Below, piece after piece: positions 1 through 10,552 of a stretch of DNA of 64,000 bases; the first letter of the stretch is position 1, and the number at the start of each line of letters is the position of its first letter. The notes beneath the pieces were generated by a model, which ran no database searches, was not told the origin of the DNA, and saw only the letters and a list, made by a program, of their open reading frames with translations. The translations under genes were made by a program, and so were the position numbers. The DNA is taken from positions 1 through 64,000 of the forward strand of contig PKDC01000013.1 of the NCBI GenBank assembly GCA_002862435.1, in the 5' to 3' direction. Source of the stretch: Pseudomonadota bacterium (GTDB lineage: Bacteria > Pseudomonadota > Gammaproteobacteria > UBA5335).

Positions 1-684
1 ACGCGTCGCGCAGTCGCGCCAGATCGGCTCGTTGCCGACCGGTGGGGTGCAGCGGGGCATGAATGGTGACGCCCAGGTGCCGACGATGGATCACCCAGCG
101 GCGGTCATCGGGCAGGGCCGCAGCCGTGCCGATCAGGGTGATCGGCACGATCGGATAGCCCAGTTCCGCCGCCGTCAGAAACGCGCCCAGGCGAAATGCA
201 CCGAGATCGCCCCGGGGCGGGATGGTCCCTTCGGGGAAAAAGACGAACGCGGCCCCGTCGCGCGCCCGGCGCAGGATCGAGCGGGCGTCCCGTGCCGCGG
301 CAGCGGCGTCCTGCCGTGCCACGAATGCGGTGCCGAGGCGACCGAGCAACCGTCCGGCGAGCGGTACCCGGCTCATTTCCCGTTTCACCACGAATGCGTA
401 GCCGGCCGGTAGAACGCCCATCAACAGCAGGCCATCGAGATAGCTGGCGTGGTTGGCGACGACGATCGCTCGTCCAGCGGGCAAGTGCTCGGCGCCGAGG
501 ACGGTCGGGCGCAGTCCGCACAGCGTCCAGGCGCTGCGCATCGCCCACCGCGCGACGCGCTGACGCATTCTCAATCCCGGTAGAATCAGGATGGGCGGTG
601 CGGACACGAGCACCACGGCGATAAAGCAGGACCAGCACCACCATGAATAGAGGTGGCTGCGGCATGAGCGGGGGGCGACGGACA
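1..684 (-). CDS. 1-acyl-sn-glycerol-3-phosphate acyltransferase-like (PlsC family), C-terminus truncated by window edge
   Basis: Manual minus-strand translation from ATG at 684 (MSVAPRSC...FIAVVLVSAPPILIL...NHASYLDGLLL...FFPEGTIPPRG...) with NHxSxxD-like and FPEGT motifs; open to base 1. Confidence 0.85.
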
Positions 685-721
685 TGGCACCGTTGGAACG
701 GATGACGACTGGGTTTCCCTT

Positions 722-1828
722 ATGGTCTCGATCGCCCGCCACGTCAAGGCTGCCCGGACGATGAATGATCTCGCCTCCGGGGGTGGCGCCCGGCCGCCCG
801 TGCCGACGCGGGAGTTGTCCTGGACGGCGCAACGTCGCCAGTTCTGGGTGCGTTACTTCTTCCTCTCGTTGCTGGTCCTCTATTTCCTCAGCGTCGAGAC
901 CGTTGCGCCGGTGCTGTGGGGCTTGGACGGCGTGCTGGTCCTCGCGGGCGTCCAGGCGGTGCTGATCGGGGTCTCCATGGTCTGGGCTCGCCTCCGGCCC
1001 CTTTCCACCTGGCGGGTCGCGGCGGGATTCTGGATCGACTATCTGCTGCTCGGGCTCATGGTCACGCATGACCCGAATGCGGCGCTGCCCTCGGCGCCGA
1101 TCCTGCTGACCGTGCTGTTCGGCCATGGTTTGCGCTTTGGCCCGCTCGCGCTCGAATCGGTGCTCGGCGGCAGCCTTCTGGTCTTGCCGGCCATCATGAC
1201 GCTGCGCGCGTCCCTCGCCGGCATCATGCCCGAGACCGCGACCTTCATGACCTTGTTCCTGTACGCCGTGCTGGCGATGTACGGCGCCATGCTGATCTGG
1301 CGCAGCGAGCGTCTGCGACGCAGCCTGGATCGCCATAGCCCGCTCGACGTCGCGACCGGCGTGCGGACCCGTCGCGCGCTGGCGGAGCAGGCCGACGTGC
1401 TGTTCAACATGCACGCGCGCAGCGGCCGGCCGCTGGTGCTGGTGCTGTTTCAGCTCACGCTTCCCGATCAGCCCGATGCAGCCATTCGGGGCGATCTGCG
1501 TCGCCGGATCCTGCGCACCTGCGGTGAAGTGTTGCGTTATGGCCTGCGCAGCTACGATCTCGCCGGACGGCAGGACGACGACCGTTTCGTGGTGCTGCTT
1601 CCGGATACCGATGAGGCGGAAGGTGCCGTGGCCGCGACCCGCTTGCAGCAGGCGCTGCTGCGACGACTGAGCCAGGTCTGGGGTGCGCCGGTGCAGGTGC
1701 ACATGGCCCGGGTCCAGGCGCCCGGGGACGGCGGCGACTATGGTCGCTTGCTGGCGCACGCGCTGGCGTGCATGGATGAGACGGTGCAGGCGCCGCCGGG
1801 CGGGCCCCCGGCCGACACGCGACCATGA
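722..1828 (+). CDS. Multi-TM membrane protein with degenerate GGDEF domain
   Basis: ORF 368 aa; hydrophobic N-terminal half, then DVATGVRTRRAL and RQDDDRFVVLLPDTD in the positions of DxLTGLxNRR and GGDEF. Confidence 0.75.
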   Translation: MVSIARHVKAARTMNDLASGGGARPPVPTRELSWTAQRRQFWVRYFFLSLLVLYFLSVETVAPVLWGLDGVLVLAGVQAVLIGVSMVWARLRPLSTWRVAAGFWIDYLLLGLMVTHDPNAALPSAPILLTVLFGHGLRFGPLALESVLGGSLLVLPAIMTLRASLAGIMPETATFMTLFLYAVLAMYGAMLIWRSERLRRSLDRHSPLDVATGVRTRRALAEQADVLFNMHARSGRPLVLVLFQLTLPDQPDAAIRGDLRRRILRTCGEVLRYGLRSYDLAGRQDDDRFVVLLPDTDEAEGAVAATRLQQALLRRLSQVWGAPVQVHMARVQAPGDGGDYGRLLAHALACMDETVQAPPGGPPADTRP

Positions 1829-2721
1829 GCGCCGCTCCGGATGCGACGCTTGTCGATGCATTCCTCATGCGTCTGTGGGCCGAACGGGGCATCTCGCCGC
1901 ACACCCGCGCGGCCTATCGGCGCGACTTGCTGGGCTTGGCCGGCTGGCTGGCCGCACGCGGGATGGATCTGGCCGCCGCGGGACCGGCCGAGCTTCAGGC
2001 ATTGCTCGCCGAACGGATGCAGCATGGGATCAGTGCCCGCTCCGTGGCGCGGCAACTGTCCGCGTGGCGGCAGTTCTACGCCGATCGGGCGCGCCAGGAA
2101 CACGGCATCGACCCGACGCTGGATCTGCTGCCGCCCCGGCTGCCGCGCCGGTTGCCGCAGGTGCTCGGCGAATCCGAGGTCGAGCGCCTGCTCGACGTCG
2201 CCACGCCCGATACGCCGCGCGGATTGCGCGATCGCGCCATGCTGGAGCTGCTCTACGCGACCGGGCTGCGCGTCTCCGAACTCGTCGGGCTCGAACTCGG
2301 GCAGATCGACCTGCGCATGGGCTGGGTGAGGGTCTACGGCAAGGGGCGCAAGGAGCGTCTCGTCCCCATGGGGGAGGAGGCGCTGCACTGGGTCACGCGC
2401 TATCTGGCGGAGGCCCGCCCCGTGCTGCTCGCCGGGCGGCGGGCCGATGCCCTGTTTCCGGGGCGGGGTGCGGCACCGTTGACCCGCCAGGCCTGCTGGT
2501 ACCGGATACGCGCGCTGGGCCGGGCCGCAGGGATCCGCAAGGCCTTTTCGCCGCATGGCCTCCGGCATGCCTTCGCCACGCATCTGCTCGATCATGGCGC
2601 CGATCTGCGCATGGTGCAGATGTTGCTGGGCCACAGCGATCTGTCCACCACCCAGATCTATACCCATGTCGCCCAGGCGCGCCTGAAGGCGTTGCATGCC
2701 GCGCATCATCCGCGCGGCTGA
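1825..2721 (+). CDS. xerD: Site-specific tyrosine recombinase XerD
   Basis: ORF 298 aa; ATGLRVSELVGL, HGLRHAFATHLLDHGADLRMVQMLLGHSDLSTTQIYTHV. Confidence 0.9.
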   Translation: MSAAPDATLVDAFLMRLWAERGISPHTRAAYRRDLLGLAGWLAARGMDLAAAGPAELQALLAERMQHGISARSVARQLSAWRQFYADRARQEHGIDPTLDLLPPRLPRRLPQVLGESEVERLLDVATPDTPRGLRDRAMLELLYATGLRVSELVGLELGQIDLRMGWVRVYGKGRKERLVPMGEEALHWVTRYLAEARPVLLAGRRADALFPGRGAAPLTRQACWYRIRALGRAAGIRKAFSPHGLRHAFATHLLDHGADLRMVQMLLGHSDLSTTQIYTHVAQARLKALHAAHHPRG

Positions 2722-2727
2722 GGCGGG

Positions 2728-3051
2728 TCAGCGTTCGAGGAGTTCCCGCTTGCCGGGCTTGCCGTCCCATTCGGTGGCGTCGGCGGGCGGATCCTTTTTC
2801 TCCGTCAACACCGGCCAGCTCTTGGCCAGATCGGCGTTGATCGCCAGGAAGGGCGCCTGATCATTGCTGAGATCGTCTTCGGAGAAGATGGCCTGGGCGG
2901 GGCATTCGGGTTCGCACAGCGTGCAGTCGATGCATTCCTCGGGGTCGATCACCAGCATGTTGGGGCCTTCGTGGAAGCAGTCCACGGGGCAGACCTCCAC
3001 GCAATCGGTGTATTTGCACTTGATGCAATTTTCGGTGACGACGTAAGTCAT
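2728..3051 (-). CDS. fdxA: 7Fe/two-cluster ferredoxin FdxA
   Basis: ORF 107 aa [55 protein letters not shown]. Confidence 0.93.
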   Translation of the reverse strand: MTYVVTENCIKCKYTDCVEVCPVDCFHEGPNMLVIDPEECIDCTLCEPECPAQAIFSEDDLSNDQAPFLAINADLAKSWPVLTEKKDPPADATEWDGKPGKRELLER

Positions 3052-3139
3052 GAACCCTCTCCCTCAGCGTGGCCCGGCAGGAGATGCAAACCACTGGGGG
3101 CGAAATTCTAGCGATTCGGACCCACGCTGGCGAGTGTGC

Positions 3140-3679
3140 TCAGCGGGCGCCGGGCCGGACGTCGAGATCGCGCGGCGGATAGTCATCGCGGCGGCGATCG
3201 GCGAAATAATCCTGCAGGGTGATGCGCACGGTGTGGAAGGCCAGTTCATCCCACGGAATTTCGGCTTCCGTGAAGAGGCGGGTTTCCAGCGACTCGATGC
3301 CGGGTGAAAAATCCAGATCCAGCAGTCGGGCCCGGAAGAAGACATAGATCTGATGGATGTGCGGCAGATCGAACAGGCGGTAGAGCGCGTCGATCTCGAC
3401 CCGCGCGTTGGCCTCTTCCAGTGTTTCCCGGATCGCTCCCTGGCGGGTGGTCTCGCCGTTTTCGAGAAAGCCCGCAGGCAGTGTCCAGTAGCCGCGCCGG
3501 GGATGGATCGCGCGCCGGCACAGCAGCACCTGATCCTCCCACGTCGGGATGCAGCCGACGATCATGCGCGGATTGTCGTAGTGGACCAGATCGCAGGTCT
3601 CGCAGACAAAGCGGGCCAGATGATCCCCATCGGGAATCTTGTGGACGACGGGTTGGGCGCAGTGAGGACAGAATTTCAT
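3140..3679 (-). CDS. NUDIX hydrolase with N-terminal zinc ribbon
   Basis: ORF 179 aa; CPHC...CETC ribbon, GFLENGETTRQGAIRETLEEANA Nudix box. Confidence 0.88.
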   Translation of the reverse strand: MKFCPHCAQPVVHKIPDGDHLARFVCETCDLVHYDNPRMIVGCIPTWEDQVLLCRRAIHPRRGYWTLPAGFLENGETTRQGAIRETLEEANARVEIDALYRLFDLPHIHQIYVFFRARLLDLDFSPGIESLETRLFTEAEIPWDELAFHTVRITLQDYFADRRRDDYPPRDLDVRPGAR

Positions 3680-3792
3680 GGTGGACGGCTTGCTGGGGCG
3701 GGCGAAATTGCGCGACGGATCGCATTAATGGTCCCACTGCAGTCCAGCGCTGTCCATCCCGGAGGGCGTGCCTCTGATAAAATCGGGCCATC

Positions 3793-5595
3793 ATGTCGAT
3801 TGCCCGCCTGCCCGATGCCCTGATCAACCAGATTGCCGCCGGCGAGGTGGTGGCGCGACCGGCCTCGGTGGTCAAGGAGCTGGTGGAGAACAGTCTGGAT
3901 GCGGGGGCGCGCAGGATCCAGATCGAGGTGGAGCGGGGCGGGATCGGCCTGATCCGGGTGACGGACGATGGGGCGGGCATCGCGCCCCAGGAGCTCCAGC
4001 TGGCCCTGGAACGTCATGCCACCAGCAAGATCCGCAGTCTCGCGGATCTGGAACGGATCGCGACCCTGGGATTTCGCGGCGAGGCACTGCCCAGCATCGC
4101 GGCGGTGTCCCGTTTCAGCCTGACCTCGCGCACGGCCGACAGCCCCCATGCCTGGCGCGTGGAGGTGCAGGATGGCGGCCTGTCTGAACCCCTGCCCGCG
4201 CCCCATCCGCCAGGGACCCAGGTCAGTGTACGGGAGCTGTTTCACAATACCCCGGCGCGGCGCAAGTTCCTGCGCAGCGAACGCACCGAATTCGACCATC
4301 TCGCGCGGGTGGTGCTCCAGCTCGCCCTCGCCGAGCCCCAGGTCGGACTGACGCTGACCCACAATGGCCGCACCCTCTGGCAACTGCCGCCGGCCGATGA
4401 GCTGCGGGTCGTGGAGTCTCGCCTGGCCATCTTGTTGGGCGCGGATTTTCTGCGTCACGCGTTGCATCTTCAGCACGCGGGCGCGGCTGCGGCGCTGGCG
4501 GGCTGGATTGCCGTTCCGGCCTTCTCCCGTGCCCAGCCCGATGCCCAACACCTGTACATCAACGGCCGCTGGGTGCGTGACAAGGGGCTCGCCCATGCCG
4601 TGCGCCAGGCTTATCGCGATGTGCTGCACCACCAGCGCCACCCCGCCTATGTCCTGCACCTGAGCCTGGATCCGGAGTCGGTGGATGTGAACGTGCATCC
4701 GGCCAAGCACGAGATCCGGCTGCGCGATGCCCGGCAGGTGCATGACTTCGTGGCCCGCACCCTGGAAGAGGCGCTGGCCGCAGTGCGTCCGGGTCCTGAT
4801 GCGGGGCACGGGATCAGCCGCATGCCGGGATCGGTGCCGGGTGTCGATCCGGTGCCGGAACAGGACCATCTGGCCCTGCGCGTTGCCGAGCCGGCGCCAG
4901 CCTATGCCTTTCCTGGGCTGGAAAGCAGCACACCCGCGATGCGCAACACGGCGTTTCCCGCCGCCTTGGCACGGATCGCAGCAGACCCCGTCGCGTCCGC
5001 CGGGGTCGATGCGCAAGCCTTGGGTTTCGCGCTGGGGCAGTTGCACGGCATTTATCTTCTGGCCCAGAACGCCACCGGCCTCGTGGTGGTGGATATTCAT
5101 GCCGCCCATGAGCGGATCCTCTACGAGCGCCTGAAAACCCTGAGCGCGACGGGATCTGTTCCCTGCCAAGCCTTGCTGGTGCCGGTGGAAATTTCCCTGA
5201 GCCCGGTGCAGGCGGATTGGGTGGAGCGCTGGGCGCCCCGCTGGATGGATTGGGGCCTGGAAGTGGATCGCACCGGACCGACCACAGCAAGCTTGCGGGC
5301 CTTGCCGGCGGACGTGCCGGCGCGCGATCCCGTCGGCCTGTTTCGCGACCTGCTGGCCGATCTCATGGCGGATGGGGCGAGCGCCCGACTGGAGGATCAG
5401 CACCAGGCCCTGATGGCTTCATTGGCCTGCCATGGCGCGGTGCGGGCCGGACGCGCCATGACCCTGCCGGAGCTCAATGCCCTGCTGCGCGATATGGAGC
5501 GCACCGAGCGCTCAGGCCAGTGCAACCATGGCCGTCCCACCTGGGTGCAACTGGATCGGGCGGCGCTGGATCGATTGTTTCTGCGCGGGCGCTGA
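3793..5595 (+). CDS. mutL: DNA mismatch repair protein MutL
   Basis: ORF 600 aa; IAAGEVVARPASVVKELVENSLDAGA, GFRGEALPSI, NVHPAKHEIRL. Confidence 0.97.
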   Translation: MSIARLPDALINQIAAGEVVARPASVVKELVENSLDAGARRIQIEVERGGIGLIRVTDDGAGIAPQELQLALERHATSKIRSLADLERIATLGFRGEALPSIAAVSRFSLTSRTADSPHAWRVEVQDGGLSEPLPAPHPPGTQVSVRELFHNTPARRKFLRSERTEFDHLARVVLQLALAEPQVGLTLTHNGRTLWQLPPADELRVVESRLAILLGADFLRHALHLQHAGAAAALAGWIAVPAFSRAQPDAQHLYINGRWVRDKGLAHAVRQAYRDVLHHQRHPAYVLHLSLDPESVDVNVHPAKHEIRLRDARQVHDFVARTLEEALAAVRPGPDAGHGISRMPGSVPGVDPVPEQDHLALRVAEPAPAYAFPGLESSTPAMRNTAFPAALARIAADPVASAGVDAQALGFALGQLHGIYLLAQNATGLVVVDIHAAHERILYERLKTLSATGSVPCQALLVPVEISLSPVQADWVERWAPRWMDWGLEVDRTGPTTASLRALPADVPARDPVGLFRDLLADLMADGASARLEDQHQALMASLACHGAVRAGRAMTLPELNALLRDMERTERSGQCNHGRPTWVQLDRAALDRLFLRGR

Positions 5596-5597
5596 GG

Positions 5598-6551
5598 GTG
5601 GACCGCGCACGCCAGATCCCGGTGCTGGCCTTGCTGGGGCCGACTGCAGTGGGCAAGACCGACCTTGCCTTGGCGCTGGCCGAGCGCTGGCCGGTGGATG
5701 TGGTCAACATGGATTCAGCCCAGGTCTATCGGGGCATGGACATCGGCACCGCCAAGCCCGACGCGGACGCGCGCGCGCGGGTACCGCATCATCTGTTCGA
5801 TCAGGTGGATCCCGCTGAACCCTATTCGGCCGGTCGCTTCGTGACGGATGCCCGGGCGGCGATCCAGACGATCCAGCAGGCCGGACGCGTTCCCTTGCTG
5901 GTGGGCGGGACCGTGCTGTATTACCGGGCGCTGCGCGATGGACTGGCGCCCCTGCCGGCCGCGGACCCAGTCGTGCGGACCGAGCTGACCGCGCGCGCCG
6001 CTCAAGTCGGTTGGCCCGCCTTGCACGCCGAGCTGGCCGATGTCGATCCGGCAGCGGGCGCGCGCATCCATCCCCATGATGCCCAGCGTATCCAGCGTGC
6101 GCTGGAGGTTTTGCGACTCACCGGTGTCCCTCTCAGCAGCCACTGGGCGCGCGCGGCCCACTCGGGGCTCGCGCTCCATACGCTGGCGCTGATACCGGGG
6201 GATCGGGCCTGGCTGCACCAGCGCATTGCTCAGCGGCTGGAGGCCATGTTCGCCGCCGGCTTCGTGGCGGAAGTCGCACGATTGCAGGCGCGGGGCGATT
6301 TGCATGCCGACCTTCCCGCCTTGCGTGCCGTGGGCTATCGGCAGGTCTGGGCCTGCCTGGAAGGGCGGCTGGATGAAGCGCTTTTGTTCCAGTCGGCGTT
6401 GCAGGCCACCCGCCAGTTTGCCAAGCGTCAGTTGACAGCGCTGCGCCCGCTGCCCGGCGTCATGGCTTTACATGCGGAAAATCGGGCAGCGCGGGCGCAG
6501 GCAGTCGATTATTTTGCGGCTGTTCTGGATCAATCGGATAAGCGTGGATGA
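5598..6551 (+). CDS. miaA: tRNA dimethylallyltransferase MiaA (GTG start)
   Basis: In-frame GTG at 5598 within ORF 5217..6551; LLGPTAVGKTDLALALAERWPVDVVNMDSAQVYRGMDIGTAKP. Confidence 0.95.
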   Translation: MDRARQIPVLALLGPTAVGKTDLALALAERWPVDVVNMDSAQVYRGMDIGTAKPDADARARVPHHLFDQVDPAEPYSAGRFVTDARAAIQTIQQAGRVPLLVGGTVLYYRALRDGLAPLPAADPVVRTELTARAAQVGWPALHAELADVDPAAGARIHPHDAQRIQRALEVLRLTGVPLSSHWARAAHSGLALHTLALIPGDRAWLHQRIAQRLEAMFAAGFVAEVARLQARGDLHADLPALRAVGYRQVWACLEGRLDEALLFQSALQATRQFAKRQLTALRPLPGVMALHAENRAARAQAVDYFAAVLDQSDKRG

Positions 6552-6685
6552 GCGCAATCATGCTATGCTTTTCCGGCGCCCTGAAAGGGTGCGGAAATGT
6601 CGGATTTGGATAATCATTTTTTCAACATGCGGTACCGCCCGACCTCAAAGGCAGGCGACCATAATAACAATGCTGGAGTGATGTC

Positions 6686-6946
6686 ATGGCGAAAGGACAG
6701 TCTTTGCAGGAGCCTTTCCTCAATGCCCTGCGCAAAGAGCGCATTCCCGTCTCGATCTACCTGGTCAATGGGATCAAGCTGCAGGGCCATATCGATTCGT
6801 TTGATCAATTCGTGGTCCTGCTGAAAAACACCGTCAGCCAGATGGTCTACAAACACGCCATTTCGACCATCGTGCCATCCCGGAACGTCAAGCTGAGCGA
6901 TCCAGATGCCCCGGAAGTGGTCGACCCCAATGACGGGAATTTCTAA
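6686..6946 (+). CDS. hfq: RNA chaperone Hfq
   Basis: ORF 86 aa [48 protein letters not shown]...[11 protein letters not shown]. Confidence 0.98.
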   Translation: MAKGQSLQEPFLNALRKERIPVSIYLVNGIKLQGHIDSFDQFVVLLKNTVSQMVYKHAISTIVPSRNVKLSDPDAPEVVDPNDGNF

Positions 6947-6977
6947 CCCTGACTGATTGTTCCTGAAAGGGGCGTCC

Positions 6978-8264
6978 ATGTTCGAACGCCCCGTAATCGA
7001 TCCCCGCTGCGTGCTGGTGAGCCTGGACATTGGCGCGCGCGATGCCGCCTCCCATGCCGAATTCGAGGAGCTGGCCCGCTCGGCCGGCGCCGAGGTGGTC
7101 GCGCGCGTGGGGGGGCATCGCGCCAGCCCGGAGCCGAAATACTTCGTCGGCACCGGCAAGGCCGAGGAAATCCGGGCCGTGGTACAGGAGGCGGGCGCCG
7201 GCCTGGTGCTGGTCAATCACCCCTTGTCGCCCAGCCAGGAGCGCAATCTGGAGGCGCTGATCCAGTGTCGGGTGCTGGACCGGACCGGCCTCATCCTCGA
7301 CATTTTTGCGCAGCGCGCCCGTTCCTTCGAGGGCAAGTTGCAGGTGGAGCTGGCCCAGTTGCGCCATTTGGCGACTCGCCTGGTGCGGGGCTGGTCCCAT
7401 CTGGAACGCCAGAAAGGGGGTATTGGCCTGCGCGGCCCGGGTGAAACCCAGCTCGAAAGCGATCGCCGTCTCCTGCGCGCCCGAGTCGATCAATTGGAGC
7501 GCCGCCTGGTCCGGGTGGGTCGGCAACGTGCCCAGGGGCGCGCCCTGCGCCAGCGCAGCGCGGTGCCGACGGTGGCCCTGGTGGGGTATACCAACGCCGG
7601 CAAGTCGACGCTGTTCAATGCCCTGGCCGGGGCGACCGCCTATGCCGCCGACCAGCTTTTCGCGACCCTGGATCCCACTGCGCGCCAACTGGATCTGGGT
7701 ACCCTGCGCGTTGTGCTGGTCGATACGGTGGGCTTCGTGCGCGATCTGCCGCACGAACTGGTGGCCGCATTCCGTGCCACGCTGGAGGAAACTCGTCAGG
7801 CGGACCTGTTGTTGCAGGTGGTCGATGCCAGTGATCCGGAGGCGGACCTGCAACAGGCCGCGGTTGCCGAAGTCCTTGCGCAAATCGAGGCGGATGAGAT
7901 TCCGCGCTTGATGGTCTTCAACAAGATCGATCTGGTTGATTGGCCCGCCGAGATCCGCCGCGATGGGATGGGCGATCCCGTGGCGGTGCATCTTTCAGCG
8001 CATACGGGCGCGGGCCTGGAAGAACTGCGATCCGCTATTCAGCAGTATTTCCAGGGGCGCAGCGCATGTCAGTGGCTGCATCTGGCACATGCCGAAGGTG
8101 GGATTCGGGCACGCCTGTATGCGGCGGGCGCGGTACGCGCCGAACGCATCGAGGACGATGGCTGGTGGCTGCAGGTGGAAGGTCCACCCGATCGTCTGGC
8201 GGAGATGATGCGCAAGCCTCTCGACGGTGGGACTGCGGTTGCCCCTGCGACAGGTCATCCCTAG
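6978..8264 (+). CDS. hflX: GTPase HflX
   Basis: ORF from MFERP at 6978; RPGETQLESDRR-like GPGETQLESDRR, GYTNAGKSTLFNAL. Confidence 0.95.
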   Translation: MFERPVIDPRCVLVSLDIGARDAASHAEFEELARSAGAEVVARVGGHRASPEPKYFVGTGKAEEIRAVVQEAGAGLVLVNHPLSPSQERNLEALIQCRVLDRTGLILDIFAQRARSFEGKLQVELAQLRHLATRLVRGWSHLERQKGGIGLRGPGETQLESDRRLLRARVDQLERRLVRVGRQRAQGRALRQRSAVPTVALVGYTNAGKSTLFNALAGATAYAADQLFATLDPTARQLDLGTLRVVLVDTVGFVRDLPHELVAAFRATLEETRQADLLLQVVDASDPEADLQQAAVAEVLAQIEADEIPRLMVFNKIDLVDWPAEIRRDGMGDPVAVHLSAHTGAGLEELRSAIQQYFQGRSACQWLHLAHAEGGIRARLYAAGAVRAERIEDDGWWLQVEGPPDRLAEMMRKPLDGGTAVAPATGHP

Positions 8265-8329
8265 AATGCCTCGGGCATGCACATCGGAAGCCAACAGCTT
8301 TCCAAATCTACGGTGGGAGACGGTTTTTC

Positions 8330-9457
8330 ATGGCGTGGAATGAACCGGGTGGACACGACCCCTGGGGGGGGCAGAATCGCAAGCCGGGCGGCCCTCCCGA
8401 CCTCGATGAGGTTTTGCGTAAATTGCGCCAGCGCCTGCCGAGTTGGGGAGGGGGCGGCGGCGGTAACAGCGCTGCAGGTCTCGGTCTGGCCGTGGCGGGC
8501 GTGCTGGTGCTGTGGCTGCTGTCCGGGCTTTACATCATCGATCCCGCCGAGCGCGGCGTGGTGCTGCGTTTTGGCCAGTTCCAGCGCATCACCCTTGAAG
8601 GACCGCGCTGGCATTTTCCCTACCCCATTGAGCGGGTTGAGAAAATCAACGTCGACAGCATCCGCACCAGCACCCACAAAGGGCTGATGCTCACGCGCGA
8701 CGAAAATATCGTGAACGTGGAAGTGGCAGTCCAGTACCGCGTCGCCGATGCCCAGCACTTTTTGTTCAATGTGCGTGAGCCCGAGGGAACCCTGCGTGAT
8801 GCCACCATCAGCGCGGTGCGCGAGGTGATCGGCACCAGCGCCATGGATTTCGTGCTGGGCGAGGGCCGCAGCGAAGTGGCGGCGCGCACCCAGGACCTGT
8901 TGCAAAAGACGCTGGACAGCTACGGCACGGGGCTGGTGGTGACCTCGGTCAACCTGCAGGACGCCCAGCCGCCGGAACAGGTTCAATCCGCTTTCGAGGA
9001 CGCCATCAAGGCCCGCGAAGACAAGCAGCGCATCATCAACGAAGCCTACGCGCATGCCAATGCCATTCTGCCGCAGGCTCGTGGTGCTTCAGCGCGCCAA
9101 CTGGAAGAGGCGCAGGCCTATCGCGAACGGCGGGTGGCCGAGGCGCAGGGTGAGGCCGATCGTTTCCTGGCGCTGGCGGGGGAGTACCGGCAGGCGCCGG
9201 AGGTCACCCGGCGCCGACTCTATCTTGAAACCATGGAACGCGTGCTGGCCGCCAATCCCAAGGTGGTGGTCGAGGCGGGGAATGGCAATAACGTGATGTA
9301 CCTGCCGTTGGATCGTTGGCTGAAGGAAGCCCCGGCGCGGGTTGGCGTTTCCCCTGCTGAGGGCGCGCCGCCAGCGGTGCCCGAGCCCTCGGCGCGTGGC
9401 TCGATCCAGGAGCAGCAATCCGGTTATGACCGCAGTGGCCGGGGGAGAGTGCGATGA
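8330..9457 (+). CDS. hflK: FtsH protease activity modulator HflK
   Basis: MAWNEPGGHDPWGGQNRKPGGPPDLDEVLRKL... in ORF 7940..9457; SPFH domain. Confidence 0.95.
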   Translation: MAWNEPGGHDPWGGQNRKPGGPPDLDEVLRKLRQRLPSWGGGGGGNSAAGLGLAVAGVLVLWLLSGLYIIDPAERGVVLRFGQFQRITLEGPRWHFPYPIERVEKINVDSIRTSTHKGLMLTRDENIVNVEVAVQYRVADAQHFLFNVREPEGTLRDATISAVREVIGTSAMDFVLGEGRSEVAARTQDLLQKTLDSYGTGLVVTSVNLQDAQPPEQVQSAFEDAIKAREDKQRIINEAYAHANAILPQARGASARQLEEAQAYRERRVAEAQGEADRFLALAGEYRQAPEVTRRRLYLETMERVLAANPKVVVEAGNGNNVMYLPLDRWLKEAPARVGVSPAEGAPPAVPEPSARGSIQEQQSGYDRSGRGRVR

Positions 9458-10344
9458 AGGGATTGGGCATGATGGCCGGCGCGCTCCTGCTGCTGGCCCT
9501 GTTGGTGGCTTCCAGCGCCTTTTATGTGGTGGATCTCCGCGATCGGGCCATTCTGGTGCGCCTGGGCGAGATGGTGGAAGCCGATGTGGCGCCTGGATTG
9601 CATCTGAAGCTGCCCTTGTTGGATGTGGCGCGCACCTTCGATGGCCGGCTCCAGACCCTGGATATCGCGCCGGAGCGCTTCCTGACCCTGGAAAAGAAAA
9701 ACCTGATCGTCGATTTCTACGTCAAATGGCGCATCGACGATGTGGCGCGCTACTACCGCGCAACGGGTGGAAGCGAATTCATCGCCGCGCAGCGTTTGGA
9801 ACAGATCGTGAAAGACGGTCTGCGCAGCGAGTTCGGCCGACGTACCGTGCAGGAGGCGGTGTCGGGCGATCGCGTCCAGCTGGTGCAGACCATGACCACG
9901 CTGGCCAGCCGTCAAAGCCAGGAATTGGGAGTTGAGGTTAAGGAAGTGCGTATCAAGCGCATGGACCTGCCCAACGAAGTGAGCAGTTCGGTGTTCGCCC
10001 GCATGGAAGCCGAGCGCGCCCGCACCGCCCGCGAGTTGCGGGCCGAGGGTGAGGAAGCCGCCGAGGGAGTGCGTGCGGAAGCGGAGCGCCAGCGTGAAGT
10101 GATGCTGGCGGAGGCCTATCGGGATTCCGAGCGATTGCGTGGTGAAGGTGACCGGCTGGCGGCGGAAGCATTCGCCAAGGCGCACCAGACCGCGCCGGAG
10201 TTCTATGGTTTCTACCGCAGTCTGCAGGCCTATCGGGAAGCCTTGGGCCGCGGCGACACCACCATGGTGCTCTCCACGGACAGCGAGTTCTTCCGCTATT
10301 TCAAATCATTGCCCTCGCCGCCTGCTGCGGCGCCTGCCCGCTGA
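9454..10344 (+). CDS. hflC: Protease modulator HflC
   Basis: ORF 296 aa; SPFH, FYVVDLRDRAILVRLGEM, EFYGFYRSLQAYREALG. Confidence 0.95.
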   Translation: MKGLGMMAGALLLLALLVASSAFYVVDLRDRAILVRLGEMVEADVAPGLHLKLPLLDVARTFDGRLQTLDIAPERFLTLEKKNLIVDFYVKWRIDDVARYYRATGGSEFIAAQRLEQIVKDGLRSEFGRRTVQEAVSGDRVQLVQTMTTLASRQSQELGVEVKEVRIKRMDLPNEVSSSVFARMEAERARTARELRAEGEEAAEGVRAEAERQREVMLAEAYRDSERLRGEGDRLAAEAFAKAHQTAPEFYGFYRSLQAYREALGRGDTTMVLSTDSEFFRYFKSLPSPPAAAPAR

Positions 10345-10350
10345 GTTGCC

Positions 10351-10536
10351 ATGCCAGGGGATTTGATTGCCGCGTTCGGGCTGGTTCTGGTGCTGGAAGG
10401 CATTTTGCCCATGGCCGCGCCGCGCTTCTGGCAACGCGGGCTGAACCAGCTCAGCCTGTTGCCGCCCCGTGTGGTTCGGTTGCTGGGGCTTGCCAGTCTG
10501 GTCACGGGTTGGCTGATCGTGCGTGCGGCCCGATGA
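10351..10536 (+). CDS. DUF2065 family small membrane protein
   Basis: ORF 61 aa; two hydrophobic segments, located between hflC and hisZ as commonly seen. Confidence 0.8.
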   Translation: MPGDLIAAFGLVLVLEGILPMAAPRFWQRGLNQLSLLPPRVVRLLGLASLVTGWLIVRAAR

Positions 10537-10552
10537 GCGGAGCAAGTCCCCC

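Noticed and set aside
1825-2721. Tyrosine recombinase as evidence for a mobile element or integron integrase
   Set aside because: Sequence and context fit chromosomal XerD; no flanking repeats or cargo, and it is far from the attC-like sites.
3676-5403. 575-aa minus-strand ORF opposite mutL
   Set aside because: Antisense shadow of MutL; composition is low-information His/Gln/Arg/Gly-rich with no recognisable domain.
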